64,000 nucleotides of DNA, from positions 344,627 to 408,626 of the forward strand of contig MU004230.1 of assembly GCA_010405405.1 (NCBI GenBank), written 5' to 3'. Of this stretch, positions 43,335 through 55,830 are shown one piece after another. A program made the position numbers and the translations under genes. This DNA is from Microthyrium microscopicum. Its lineage: Eukaryota; Ascomycota; Dothideomycetes; Microthyriales; Microthyriaceae. The notes under the pieces are model-generated. The model was not told where the DNA came from and ran no database searches. It was given only the letters and a program-made list of their open reading frames with translations. Each line of letters starts with the position of its first letter. The first letter of the stretch is position 1.

Positions 43335-46300
43335 GATGGGTTACTAGAAGGGAAGTCTAGGAGAATACTCGCAAGACCAAAGAAAATATTATGTGGTTGG
43401 AACGAAGGAAAAGTACAATAGAAAGGAAATGCACACTGATGAGAAATGACTTACAAACAGGGCACGCAGGAGGTGATATACAAACACCACGGCGGCGTCT
43501 CGAGTGCCAAAAGTTATCGTGGAGGTCTGCATGGCTTGGACAAGGCTGTCGCACCCTTGTCCATTGTCCATCATAGCCCGTCTATTTTTGCGTAGCACCA
43601 AAATTCGAACCTGGCAAGGGGTGGTTCTCAAGTGTAAGACTAGGCAGATGCTCGCCTTGTGGCTTGCTTTTGGCATGCAGATTGCTGCAGGATGTGGAGT
43701 CTCATCTTTGGTCAGACTGCGGGCCCCAAGTGTATCTCGGCCTTGTCCCAGACGTCGGGTGCGTGACTCTATACATTAGTAGGCTAGAATTAAGGAGAAA
43801 AGCAGAAATCTTGACACAACGAAGCAGGCTGGCCCCGTCAAGGCTGCGTGTATTGTATTGGCACTTTCCAAACGACAAGATGTAAATCAGACAAGACCAG
43901 CACCAAGGATGCTCGTTGACATTGGACAAGAATCTGGTGGAATTGCTGTATGACGCGCTGGACACAACGCCCACTAGCGTCAAGCCATTTAAAGAATAAT
44001 TAGAGAGATTGTCTGTTGTTTTTGCAGTTCAACACTGCTCAACAACCATTCTTTTCCTGAGAATGACAACGGGAACCAGCGAAAAGAAGCTTGCCAGGGG
44101 CTGTGGGGTCCTTGGAGGTGGCTGAGACCACTAGCCAATGTCAGCACGAGAGGGTCTTTGAACACTCCCGCAATAGGCAAAGCGTTGTTCTCGAAATATG
44201 ATGATAGTCCCATGGTTCCCTGATATCAAAGCCTCGATGCTTGATTCCTTGTTAAGACTGGCTCCAAAGGTCCGAATGGGGAGCCATGCTCCTCTTCATT
44301 TCCTACATAGTTCCAAAGTAAAAAAAAGTAGTATACTCGCTGACTACAGGTGGTAGGTATCATGATCGAATCATTTTCATGGAGTGGCAATTTTATTCAC
44401 GAGGGACGAGAGTCAAGTCCCTTGGACAGGCCAAATAGTAATACGGTGTCGACAATTTCAGAATACAACTTCAGCAAAAGGCTTCACTACCATTTCACTC
44501 CTTAACCTTCCGATTCATTAGAAATTAGAAATCCGACCTTCTGTTCGTTGGCAGTAGAACCGAGGGCCTGATAACTCCATCTTTTTCCCAATATTTGTTG
44601 GAGAAATTGCAAAAGGTGAACATGAGGCTGAAAACAAGGCCCTCGAACGACCAAACGACAATGCACAGGGTATTAAGCGGAAGAGTCAGGGTAAATACTA
44701 CGGTCCGCGCATAAGAGAAACATTAAGTTTTCACGTAAGCGGAGACATCAGTCATTGGGCTAGTTGTTTTGGCAACATTTGGCAATATTTGGCAGGCGGA
44801 ATGACCGTGATAGAACTGTTTTGCGACAGATGCAAAATCATTCGCCCATGCTAGACAGTCTAGAATAGAAGCGAACAATGCAGAGAAACATGGATGTAAT
44901 TGGCAACAGAAACGACAAGTCGATCTCAACGTGAACATGACCAGTTCTCCATGGCTGTGTTGGAGGCCTTTTTCTTATTGCCAATCCCTTTTGGTGTTGT
45001 GGTGGGCGAAGGGTACTGACATACGATTTGATATGATATGATTTGTACGAGTCTATGCATAGATGCAGTGTTCTGACTTGGCAGGTCTTGAAGGTAGAAG
45101 GCTGAGGCCATGATTACGGGCTATCAGAGGGCGGTATTATTAAGAACTAAACAGGCGAACCATGAGTGTGAGTGGTTAAAAATTGGAGTTGATCATGAGT
45201 GGACAGCAAAGGCCAGCAAAGGCCAGCAAGAGCTCCCAAATATAAGCTTACAAGGACGGGCGCTAGTTTAGCGTTGGCGCTATCTTGTTCCCGAAGGCGC
45301 TAGTCGCCTACGCTTTCCATCCGCTTCCCTTGCCCCCTGAAGCCCCCTGCCTATTTCGTCTCTTGCGCTTGTCGTTTTTGGCTGAAACCAAGTCCATTTC
45401 TCCATTCGTAACGACGTCGGCTGTCTACTGTGCCTGCTTTGGAGAAATAGAGTTCATCTCCACGGATTCATAACGTCTTGGACCTTGGAAGCAACTCACA
45501 AACTTTGCGCTGTAGTTTCGCATGCGGCAGCCATCATCACTTCAGCACTTTAGACGGGCTAGCAATTTAGCTCAATCCGGGAGATTTACAGTTGATCCAA
45601 GCATAAAACCTACGACTTGCACCAGTAAAACCAGCAGACCAAGATCAACCCGCATCGCTGTCGACCAAGCACACCAGTATGAATTTTACTACTTCTTGTA
45701 AATCCAATAGGCTCAAGGGCCGATTCGGCAAGCCTTCATTCCGAATGTAGGAATTTCCAATAATGTAGCCTGAGAGGCAAATAATTGCCAAGCTGCCCCG
45801 CTGTTTCTTTATGCGGCCCAAAAGGCTGAACGTTACACTTACTTTTGGTGCCCGATTTCTTGGTCGCGTCCTTCGTACATATGCGCCAAATCGTCTCTTG
45901 ACTTATAGACTGCAGCCCACGATCTAGAATCATTAAGATTTCTGCTTGCCAAATTCTTCTTGGCCACTCTTCGCCAATTCTTTTCGTGGCATTTCATATT
46001 CGATTTTCTTGATATGACAAGGCTGAGAGTTGTGTTGACGCTAGCAGCTTCCGGATCCCCAAATACACGCCGAATAATCCCTGTGTGATACTGTTCTACC
46101 CTTAGATACTTCCTAGATCCCTTTAAACTTTATGATCTATTCGCCTACATCTTCAACACGATGTTCTTCCTTCGAATTCTGTTGCTAAGTTTTGGATTGC
46201 ATCTTGTTTAAAATGGCTGGGCCTATCAGCTTGCACAGACGTAGTGCACCCGGTACTGATGCTGTGACTTGCATCCAGTGCTGTAGCTGACATGAGCACA

Positions 46301-48802
46301 CAAGCTTGAGCGCAAACCCAGTGGATCTTTTGACGGTTCACCTTGCCATTGTCGAGATCTTTTCGAGCTTCAAGGTCCAGGCATCTTTGAATTCTGCTAT
46401 TAAACCAAAAGCGACATTTTTTTATGTCTATTGATCACGCTGACCGCAGGCGGCGGTTCAAACACCCTGACAACATTTCCCTAGATCGTGCAAAGGTACC
46501 TCTTCTCACGCCCGTTTGAACCAGATAGTCGAGGATGGCAATTCAAGGATGGCAAAGTGATTACTTTGTTCCTGTAGAGACCAGGTCCAGATTGTCAATA
46601 AGTCAGGCTACCGTAGGTACCTCAAGCACGTTAACGGGTAATTGCATGATATGTATGCACGCTATCTTGGATTGCATTGGGATGACAAAAGACCTGCCAC
46701 TTTCTGCAAATCAGAGGTTGGAATGACAGCTAGAATCAGTATTTTGTGCAACGGTCGACCAAGATTCAAAACTGAAAAGAATTTAAGTTCATAGAATACA
46801 ATTCTTTTTGTGATGTATGTGCGGAGATCCGTAGTGGCGATATTGCAGAGCCGCATTGTGTAACTCCACTCCCTGTTATTTTCCTATGATGCGATGATTC
46901 AGCAGGTATTATGTAGGAACAGGACTCCATTTTCACTTTGTGAAACGACTTAAGGAGTGGAGGTGTGCTCTGATTCCCAATGCAGTCGCCTTAATCATAG
47001 ACTCATGTGCAAAATTCGAGTGGTTGGGCTTCTATGATCTATCAATCGCAATGTAGTACAACATGAAGGTACAAGTTCGGTTACCCTGTGTTGGCGGAAT
47101 GGCGAGTAAAAATCATACTAGAGTACAATCAGGACACGATGGTTTGGTTGATCTGGGACTGGAAGTTGTGGGCGTTGTAGTCAGCAGGAGTTATGTTTAG
47201 ATTATTTTCCATAAAGTACATAGTAAGCAAGCTGGTTGCTGCGCAAAATACCCACCCAGGTCGTGAAAAATGCCTTGCAATGCTTAATTTCTATCCTTGG
47301 AAAAATGCCGGATCTACCGATTGGACTGGCCAACCGGTGAGGTGACAGTTGTGATCAAGCTCTCAGCATTTGACTGCGACTTTGCAAGCATTCGGTTTTC
47401 TGGGGTCATTTTCAGATTCGGACTGGACGCCCGACGGTAGACATTACAAGAGCTGTAACAAGACGTTGATTCGATGGGATGCCTCTAAGTATGTCAGACT
47501 GCAAAATCTGTGCTAGATCCATGTACTGGTAAGAATCTTATTCCAAAATGTACCTACTAGGTGGTACTTAAACCCTGGATTGATACCATGGCAAGAGTTG
47601 AGGCACTCGGTTATGCAATGGAACCATCGGTTCCAATGTACAGACCAAACAGGGGAATGGTGAGGTAGATTCAATAGTACTTGAACAGTGCAAGGCACAG
47701 CAGCCGATTGACGTCTAGCATCAGGGACGATGTATCCGTACACAGCGCAGTCAATCACTTCTGACAAGAATAAGGAGATCACATCTTGATCTACCAAGAA
47801 GTAGTAACTGCCCACTAGGATCTTGTCTCTACTACCAGTCCCTGCGAAGGGAATCATAGTGACAGTGCTCGCTGATCAAGTCTGGCTGCGAGGTATTCCT
47901 GTGATCAGCAGCGACGGACTTGCACCAAGTCGTGAACAGATTCTTTACCTTCTTGAAGGGTTCAGTATATTTTGTGCTGATATTCCTGTTCTGCTCACTC
48001 AAGGAAGAAACTGGCTGGATTCCATGGTTATATGAGCCCGTGGGTAGTTAGTTGTTACCGGTCGAAATTCTGTCATCGTCCATATAACCGCAGACCTGGA
48101 TTACATAGCTTGGCTCCAGACAAAGCCCTACATACGGAGTACAGCCCCAGGTAAGTTGAGGTACTGAGAAGTCAACAGCCGTAGTATGTATTGTTTCGAC
48201 CGCAAAGGTACGTGGAAGCATGGTGCCAGTTTCAATGGACGTTTCGACTGGCCCGAAATCGGATGTTTCGCAGCTCGCTCGGTTTTATTGAAACAAGATA
48301 CAATCATTGTTCCGAAGATAATTGCTTTATATTCTCTAGAAACTGCCCAGGTCTGGTTGATCACGGCAGTGTTGGAATGCTAATTGTGCTCGGTGGACTT
48401 GGGATATCTAGATCATGATAGCCATACTCAAGTCGCCGCTCGAATAGATCGAGCAGGACTCGCTAGTCGCTACTAGTCGTCGGTAGATGGTTGAGAATGA
48501 TGGATCCCGATAGATATACCGTGCTATCGGAAATGATGATGGCAAGGAGATGAAGTTGTAGAGACTGATCTCGAGATGAGCTCCGCGCCACGAGAAGATC
48601 TGATGGTGAACTGACCTTGTCATTTGATTGGTCAATTGACCACATAACCCTAATTCTTTAACCCTGAACAACCGAGCTTCTTTTGCCTTCTATTTTCCTT
48701 TGCCATCGTCGACTTTTCCGACTTCAACTCTGCTGCCTGCTACACTCTTCAACTCACGACTCGCCAAACTCTTCATCACTACCCTCAATCGCATCTGCTA
48801 TT
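43335..48802. other. 5.4-kb gene desert
   Basis: The longest stretch without a gene. The laccase promoter lies at its left end. Frames such as 43504-43779 (plus), 44723-44938 (minus), 45285-45473 (plus) and 47513-47857 (minus, 114 codons) show no motif. A minor direct repeat, AGCAAAGGCC twice, is near 45206-45230. No transposon ends, RNA gene or strong composition shift was found; an unrecognised lncRNA or decayed repeats are possible. Confidence 0.4.
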
Positions 48803-49453
48803 ATGGCTCGCTCTCGTGGATCTGCTGGTGGCAGCCGCCGACCAACTGCTGCTCCAGCTCGCTCAGCGCCAGCCGCTCAACAAAAACGTCCTGCCTCAAC
48901 AACCACTATGCCAGCTAGAACAAACCCAACACAACCCCCAGCTACCCAGGGACAAGCTTCTCAGGGACCTGGACTCTTCGGTCAAATGGCCAGCACAGCC
49001 GCGTAGGTGACATCTCTTCGCTACACCGCAGGATCGCTGCACCATCGCATACACAACATCGGAAGCTCAGGATCATTTGTTTCCGATGCAGCAAGGGGCG
49101 TGGGATGTACAACGATCGGAACTTTTATATCTCGAGAGGCTTATGGCTAATTCCATCACAGTGGTGTCGCTGTTGGATCATCGATTGGTCATGCCATCGG
49201 TGGCTTCTTTGGCGGCGGCTCCAGCGTACCTGCTGAGCAACCTGTCACCGCAGCCGAAAACAGTTCGTACGAGCAACCTAGAGCTTGTGGTGAACAAGTC
49301 ACCCAATTTCGCAGCTGCATGGACCAGAACCAAGTATGTAATGCAAGATGCGTTGGCAGGACGATACTGATGATTATCTAGGGCGATTTGAACATCTGTG
49401 GCTGGTATCTTGAACAACTGAAGGCTTGCCAAAAGACCGCTAGTCAATACTAG
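48803..49453 (+). CDS. Twin-CX9C mitochondrial protein, MIX17/CHCHD2 family
   Basis: Three exons, 48803-49002, 49162-49333 and 49382-49453, give 147 residues. The N-terminus MARSRGSAGGSRRPTAAPAR is Arg/Ala/Ser-rich and fits mitochondrial targeting. A Gln/Pro-rich stretch follows, then the conserved central glycine-rich hydrophobic helix VAVGSSIGHAIGGFFGGG (completed by the exon 1/2 splice). The CHCH domain has CGEQVTQFRSC and CGWYLEQLKAC, both exact C-x9-C, for Mia40-dependent oxidation in the intermembrane space; the second half lies in exon 3. The family affects respiration and cytochrome oxidase regulation in yeast (Mix17) and humans (CHCHD2/10). Intron 1 (159 nt) uses donor GTAGGT and acceptor TCACAG with an upstream GCTAAT branch site. 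Small size and splitting make this gene easy to miss. Confidence 0.92.
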
Positions 49454-51007
49454 ATAGTGTCGTGGAACGATCCGACTGGCAAGAATTGAGAAGGCTGTCA
49501 TTAAGCTGCATAGCGCATTGCATCCAAATGTATTCTAAAATGTTGAAGAAATCTCACCTCTTCATTGAGAAATTTGTCACTTTGAATAGTTCATCACATT
49601 CTCGCGGAGCATATTCATTGACATGTCCACCTGCAGATTTCCCCGAGATCATTTGGGAACAGCCTAATCGCTGCGACAACCCGAGACGCACAGAAACGGT
49701 CAATAAACCAGGGACGAAAAGCTTGATTAATAGAGTGCTAACAGGACCATGCTCGCCATGCCTCATACTTACGTTGCTATGGCGTTCGTAAACCAAGCTG
49801 AATTGCCCGACCCACTCTGTAGACTCCGCCTATACATTTGCCGCCTTTCTTTGCTATGAGAGGAAATGATACGAAACCCATTACAGTGACCCGCTGGTCG
49901 AAATGAATCCAAGAGTCTGGGCACAGGATGATCTTCTGCCTTTCGACTGGCCCAGCAACAGCGCTACCTTTGCGATATCCTTCCAAATCATTTGGAGAAC
50001 TTTCTGAGGTTAAGGCCATTCATTTGGATTACGGAGCTCGCACTGACTCTTCACCACATGAAATGGCATCCTCTCTTGCGTTCATTGCAACTCAGTGACT
50101 CCTTCCATCTCTTCTATGACCTCGGAAATGTTGATCATTATGGATGTCGAGAATCTGCCATATATACCTGACCTTTAAGTATCATGCTGACAGTAACTCT
50201 TATAATGGGACTTGAAACTCTCTTTTGCAAGAGAGGCGCGGAAAAGGTCACCAAAATTAAAGTGACGCGCTACGGTGACGCTATTGGGAGTGGATTTGCT
50301 AAGCAGCACTTGGGTTTCGCTTGGTCACAAGTGCGATTCAAAGGGCAAAGACGTACCCAGAAGGCTGTCAGACAGTTCACAAAGCGAAAGAGCTAGATTC
50401 ACTTGTCATTTCAAGAACCTTCGCTAAGATCGAGAACTACTTTTACCAGTTTGGACTCTTGGCGCTTGAGCTGAAGTTCAGTTGTTGAATCCTACCTCGT
50501 TGATTTATCGTTGTTCAACGATATTGGCTTGTCAAAGTCACAAGGCTGAGCTCCAGCCTTATAGTCAAACTTATATCCTAGTCGCCTCACCAGCTCGACT
50601 GAGCACTTTACAATGAGAAACCCATGCCATGTGTATCTTATTGAAATACTCAGGACCTGATGTAGCAACTCTTGGACTTCGCCTTTTCATTATCCCTGCT
50701 TCTTCCGAAAATCTTACAAGCGAAGCACCCGGGATTGAATAAATCGACACTGCACTCACTATTAACAGCAATTCTTTGAAATAAGTATGCTATTGGCCAC
50801 TGTTTAGCATTGAAGTATTAAGAATGAAGTAAGATAAACACACTGCTCCAGAATGACCTCAGAGGGTTCAATCAATAGCTCATTGCCTGTCGGTGTCCTA
50901 TACGACCAATAACAGCAAAACAACCACCTATGGCCGCCGTCATTTGCGCTTCTGAACAACGCAGTCGAAAGAAATACGCACTCTTCAGATGACCACGCGA
51001 CATCAGA
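49454..51007. other. Intergenic
   Basis: About 1.55 kb with only short, motif-free frames (for example 49462-49791 plus, 49777-50019 minus). No RNA gene or repeat seen. Confidence 0.45.
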
Positions 51008-53278
51008 TCAAAATGCTCTCTGTTTCAGCCCCCGAAGTGCTCTCTTCACAAACGCAGTAGTCGAAACTGGTGTAGGGTTTTTGCTTGACCGAACAGAAAT
51101 ACTAGTAGGCTGTCTACCCATATTTCTATTAGAAAACGTATATTGTCCAGGATTAGCTTGATCCTGAACCATAAAAGTCCACGTTGTTGTACCAGCAATT
51201 TGAAACTGGAGGTTGGCTCCATTGCTACCAGTCAAGAGGTTATTGGATATAGCAGCAAGGCTAAGTGTTCCACTCTGTTTCGAAGCATATTGGTAGCTCG
51301 TAATTGCAATGTTATCCACAAATTTGTCTGTTGTGACAGTCGTAGACGATGAATTGCAAGTTGTTGTGCCAGAGACGCAAACCTTTAGAGTGAATGTACG
51401 AGTTGAAGTTGGCACAGTCTGTGGATCTTGCCATGGATTGATATAGTTCATGGTGGATTTGTCAGCATCATTGATTGTGATACCAGCTGGACCAGTCCAA
51501 GCAAATGTGAGCTGCGAATCACTGAGAACTGTGTTTGTGTTCTTGCCAGTGAGAGCAATGCGAGCTCCAGCAAGTTGACTGAGCAGCGCAGGACCAGCAT
51601 TCGCGACTGGAGTTGCACCTGGTGGAGGAGGCGGAGGCGGTGGAGGATTCAGCTCATCTCCCGTACATATCTTGCTGGGAGCTGGAGCACCTGCGCCTGG
51701 CCATGGGTTCAATTGCTTGTACTGAAACCCATCTTCCGCAAAACCATCTTTGAGTTGAGAGAAGAGCTGGAAGGGGTTTGGTCTCCATGGTATGCCTGGG
51801 ACGTTGGTTTCTGGCCATATAAGCTCAGAAATTGGTGCTTGATATTGTCCTATGATTATTAGTTACAGCTTAGCTTTGCAAGTAAATTCAAGCTTTTGGA
51901 CAGACAAATTTACCTGCTTGTAGTCCTTTGGCAACAATCTTTACACCTTTGTTGGCTCTGACACGATACTCGCGTGCCTCTTTGCTCACTGAAGCATCAC
52001 TAATGCGTATGTCAAACTTGTTGCGAGCGTCACCAGCTTTCAATGAACCAATTGCAATCTGCGTTTCAATGTCAACACCAGTGCAAGGATCGAGATCCAC
52101 ACGATAGATGGTAACCCCGACAGTACTGTCCGAAGAATATCCAGTGAACTTGGTTTGGCCCACTTCAGTGGTAGTTGAGCCATCATTTATTCCTATGACT
52201 ACCTGAAGATAGATGAGTAAACTATGGCATGGAGAGGAATTGACAACGTACATCCTCAAGGCGTACGTAGACTGCCTGTCCTGCGTCTCCACTTGTCTGT
52301 TGCTGGATAGTTTCAGCGACGATTTCGTAGGCAAGAATCTCGTTCGGTCCGTTCTCAATACCAGACCATGTGATGAAATCGCCAGCTAAGAAAGGTGCCA
52401 TTGCGGAGCAGTTTGCGGGAGTACTACATCAAACAATTGTCAGCATCATATATTCTTCACCGTACGTGTCATATAACTCTAGGGAGATACATACTAAACT
52501 TGAGCTCCATTTGCAGGACGATTACTTGCTGGACAATCTGGATCGTTGGCACTACGAGGGATACACATTGGGTAACCCGACAAAGAAGAGATGGAAGGAT
52601 TCTCCTCATCCGCAGTGAAAAAGGGTCGTAAGATATATGGTGTCGCGTATACTCCATTAGGCGTGTTGATACGTAGTAAAGGTCCTCCCAAGATTTGCAT
52701 AGTGCCATCAGTGTTGACTGAGCCAACTATGCCAGCTCCTGAGCCAGCTAGGAATTGGGATACTATGCTCTGTTAAGTCAAGTTTCTCAACAAAATGTGC
52801 AGCCATCAATATCTGTGTATGTATGATGTGACCTAGGTAACTCACTGCTCATCATTCCAGCAATTGGAACGTTATTAACCTGTATTGAACGTGAATAAAG
52901 CCTCAGTGTTAAGCGGAAGTAATGTACTTACAAAGTTACCATCAAGCGATACTTCAAAGCCCGTGTAAAGACCCGGATTTGTAAGGTAATCCAAAGCGAA
53001 TTTTTGAAAAGGAATATAGGCAGCTGGAAACTGTACAAGCATATTCTCAGGGATGGTTATTGCGTGTCCATATGCTGTCACTGTTCCTCCAGAATTGAAC
53101 TGGCTAGCGTTCGTAATCTTCACACTAATTCTCTGTTAGTATAATACAGTAACAAAGGACACGGCACGCAGTTAACTTACCTGTCAAGCAATCCATCAAT
53201 GGTAAATGGTACCACGGTCTGAGCCAATGCTTGGTTAATGGCGACAAAAGCTGCCATGAAGAGCTTTGGGATTCGCAT
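51008..53278 (-). CDS. Large secreted protein of unknown family with poly-Pro linker and PKD-like C-terminal domain
   Basis: Seven exons, 53278-53181, 53124-52932, 52879-52846, 52762-52495, 52423-52252, 52202-51914 and 51849-51008, give 631 residues; phases agree at every junction and intron 1 contains a perfect TACTAAC branch site. A signal peptide (MRIPKLFMAAFVAINQALA) starts the protein. Residues 25-400 form an unnamed domain with beta-rich sequence (GTVTAYGHAITIPENM, FEVSLDGNFVNNVPIAGMMS, GDFITWSGIENGPNEILAYE, VVIGINDGSTTTEVGQTKF) and a Cys pair near YPMCIPRSANDPDC. A run of nine prolines (about 420-428) leads to a segment resembling PKD/Ig-like repeats (ANAGPALLSQLAGARIALTG, LTFAWTGPAGITI, RTFTLKVCV). 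The tail has QDQANPGQYTFSNRN and ends KRALRGLKQRAF. I do not recognise a family; extracellular adhesion or polysaccharide binding is only a guess. Confidence 0.8.
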
Positions 53279-53630
53279 GATGTGAGATGCCACAACGATA
53301 CGCTATAATATAACTATAAAGCAGATAATGCAATAAGGTAGGACAACCTGTAGCAGGGAAACCGAAAGAGATATCTCAAGAAAAAGACCGTGAAGTTGGA
53401 TATGATGAAGAATGAATAATTCCCCAGAACTTAATTGCCAGGAGCCAGCAGCATCAAGGAATATTAGTAGGTAAGATGGACACGACTGAGCTGATACCAG
53501 AAAGCAATCGCAGAGGCACTAAAGGCTTGCGAGGCTGCTCTACAATATCCTCTAAATAGTCGATACGAAGCAACCCGTAGCGCGCCCATAGATTTTAGGA
53601 CTACCATTTCGCCCTTAGAGAATGTGTGGA

Positions 53631-54086
53631 CTAGTTTTTGTGCCTATGATCTATTGTCTGTCCATTGCAATAACTTGGCAATATGTTTGTAATACCTCTC
53701 TCTATACGATCAAGGCTGTCAATTAGGCGTAGATGTGTTCGCGTGGACACCAGATACTGACCAACAGGTCCGAGAGTTTGCAAACTGTGCGAATGCCATT
53801 CCGAATCTAGACCATTGCAGGCAGCCTCAAGTGACTTTGGTACCACTACGGAAAGAATGAAATGGTCCGTAGACTGCGGCTGATATTTGACGTTTGTGGA
53901 CTTTACACTCGGAGTGTAAATCTCACGATCGGTTCGCCATCTATGAAGTAGACAGCTGTCAAGCTCACCCCTGACCACGGCATCTTGCATGGCTTGAAGA
54001 TCGGAAGGTTTCCAATCTTCATTACTTGGCAAGGCGGCATAATTTCGATCCACTGTATCTTTCCGTTCACCGTTCCACAAGAGCAT
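53631..54086 (-). CDS. Hypothetical protein, small, unrecognised
   Basis: An open frame of 151 codons from ATG 54086 to the stop at 53631. The product is polar, with blocks such as ALPSNEDWKPSDLQAMQDAVV and LSVVVPKSLEAACNGLDSEWH, and no known motif or signal peptide. Upstream on the same strand, in another frame, lies MEKLTRSRSRKVESLANFVN (about 54174-54115), which could be a first exon, but no intron with matching phase was found. It may be a real gene, a relic or chance. Codon use is unremarkable. Confidence 0.3.
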   Translation of the reverse strand: MLLWNGERKDTVDRNYAALPSNEDWKPSDLQAMQDAVVRGELDSCLLHRWRTDREIYTPSVKSTNVKYQPQSTDHFILSVVVPKSLEAACNGLDSEWHSHSLQTLGPVGQYLVSTRTHLRLIDSLDRIERGITNILPSYCNGQTIDHRHKN

Positions 54087-54554
54087 TAACTAGGTTGGAT
54101 ACATTGATCGCATTTACGAAGTTCGCCAAAGATTCAACTTTTCTGCTACGACTTCTTGTAAGCTTTTCCATTGGTCATAGAGAGATCGAGTTTTCAAGCC
54201 TGAGGCTCTATACAGGATCAATACTTGCATAAATGCCTAGCTAGAGAGCTTCGATATGTGTATTGCGACTTGCAAGTTGCAGATATTCAATGGCGCCAGA
54301 TCTGGAAGGCGATATCTTGGACCTTGGTAATTCTAAGCATTCCCCGAGGTGGCTTATATCATGCTGAGTAGAGGCAAGCTGAATGAATTTCTGAAAATTC
54401 ACCGTCTAAGTAGTGCTTCGTTGCTTTGTTCTGTTAGTATTCCATCCTGGAAATATGATCTCGATTTCTCGGAACGACTCAATACTGCATCCTGGGACGG
54501 CGGTTCAGCCAAACTGAGATGCTTTTCGAGATTGTATAGCTACTAACTAAGTAT

Positions 54555-55830
54555 TCACTGAGGCTTCTGCCATATTCCAAACATCCAAGCACTTCGGATG
54601 ATAACTAAGCCCAAAGACATGTCAATACTGGCCCATATGATGTTGAGCTTACTACCCGCAACTTCCTTCCAGCCTACCGGCACTTCTGCTATTGGTATTT
54701 GCGCAGCTTCGGCAAGCATGAGCATTTCAACGTCGAATATCCAACCTTCGGAGTTCATATATGGAATGATATATGGTAAAGCTGGTCGCGTAAATAGCTT
54801 AAAGCCACATTGGGTATCGGCGATTTTCGATGTTTTTGGGGTGGTGAGTAGGCGGATGAAAACATGAAATGCATACATCAAGAAGTTGCGGAGTGCAGAT
54901 CGCTATGTATAGGTTAGCTTTTGCAATCTAAAAAGAAGGGGGGTGAGAGGTACTTTGACAACTGCTTCGCTGTCGACGAGATGTGCTCTGCTTCCTACTA
55001 TGACTGCTCTTCCTTGGGAATCTTCTTTCTCGAGCTCTTGAACCTTTCGTACCATCTTTTCCAGATCTTCGAATTTGCTCGCGCCGTCTGCATCAGCGAA
55101 TATAGCGTACTTTCCACGAACATGTCTCATTCCGTGGGTGACAGCTCCCCCTTTCCCTCTGTTGTGCTCTAGCTCGACAACTCGTATGGCGCCTAGCGGG
55201 ACACCCTTTCCACGCTTGCCTTTGGGTGATTGCAATGCCGTCGTAAATGCCAAAGCAGTGAGAACAGTATTATCTGTCGAGCCATCCGATACGATTATGA
55301 TTTCCCAGCCACTAACTTCACTTTGGCCACTTTCTTTGCCACGTTTCCGTAGTTCGCCATCTGCAGCTTTTGTACTTGTTTTGGCAGGATATGGGTACTC
55401 TCGAGTAAGGAAATCGACAGTCTCTTCCAGCATGACTGGTAAGCGCTCTTCTTCATTATATGCCGGCACCACGACACTCATGAACACTTCTGCTGGCTCT
55501 AGAGCTTCCGCATCATCTTCTGTCCTGCGCCATACATCCACCCAGCAAGGTAATTCTTGTGGTTCACTGATCTCGCCATCGGGAAGGACAGTGCGGTATT
55601 TCGTCTCGCTTTCAGTCGGCGGTCGCGGTTGCTGGGTTAGGTATAGCACGAGGCCATAAGTCTGCAATAATTAGCACCAGCACGTAATAAAGGACATGTA
55701 AGAGCCGCACCAAACCGATTGAAAGCAAGCTGGCGCAGACGAATGTCAAAATAAGATCGGCTACGGATGGGCCACCTATCGCTTCAGCACCCTTGGCCAT
55801 TAGGCCGTTGAGATCATCAACGATAGTCAT
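54555..55830 (-). CDS. ALG5: Dolichyl-phosphate beta-glucosyltransferase Alg5
   Basis: Three exons, 55830-55711, 55661-54954 and 54902-54555, with introns of 49 and 51 nt, both phase 0, give 391 residues. Alg5 makes dolichyl-phosphate-glucose from UDP-glucose at the ER membrane, the donor for the last three glucoses of the N-glycan precursor. An N-terminal membrane helix spans about residues 24-48 (SVADLILTFVCASLLSIGL, continued by TYGLVLYLT after the splice). The GT2 core shows MSVVVPAYNEEERLPVMLEE, IIIVSDGSTDNT, VELEHNRGKGGAV, the metal/sugar motif FADADGASKFEDL and, in exon 3, DTQCGFKLFTR and EVPVGWKEVAGSKL. Intron 1 uses a less common donor (GTGCGG); retaining it stops the frame after 32 more codons. 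The family usually has about 330-400 residues, so the length is normal. Confidence 0.94.

Noticed and set aside
43580-43660. B-box-like GGTTCGAAT on the minus strand with a following TGCTACGC
   Set aside because: The T-stem relies on weak G-T pairs, the matching 5' acceptor strand is imperfect and there is no D-arm.
51600-51660. Pro run in the secreted protein read as a simple-sequence artefact
   Set aside because: It lies in a confirmed frame between two folded-looking regions, so it is a linker of the protein and not a separate repeat element.
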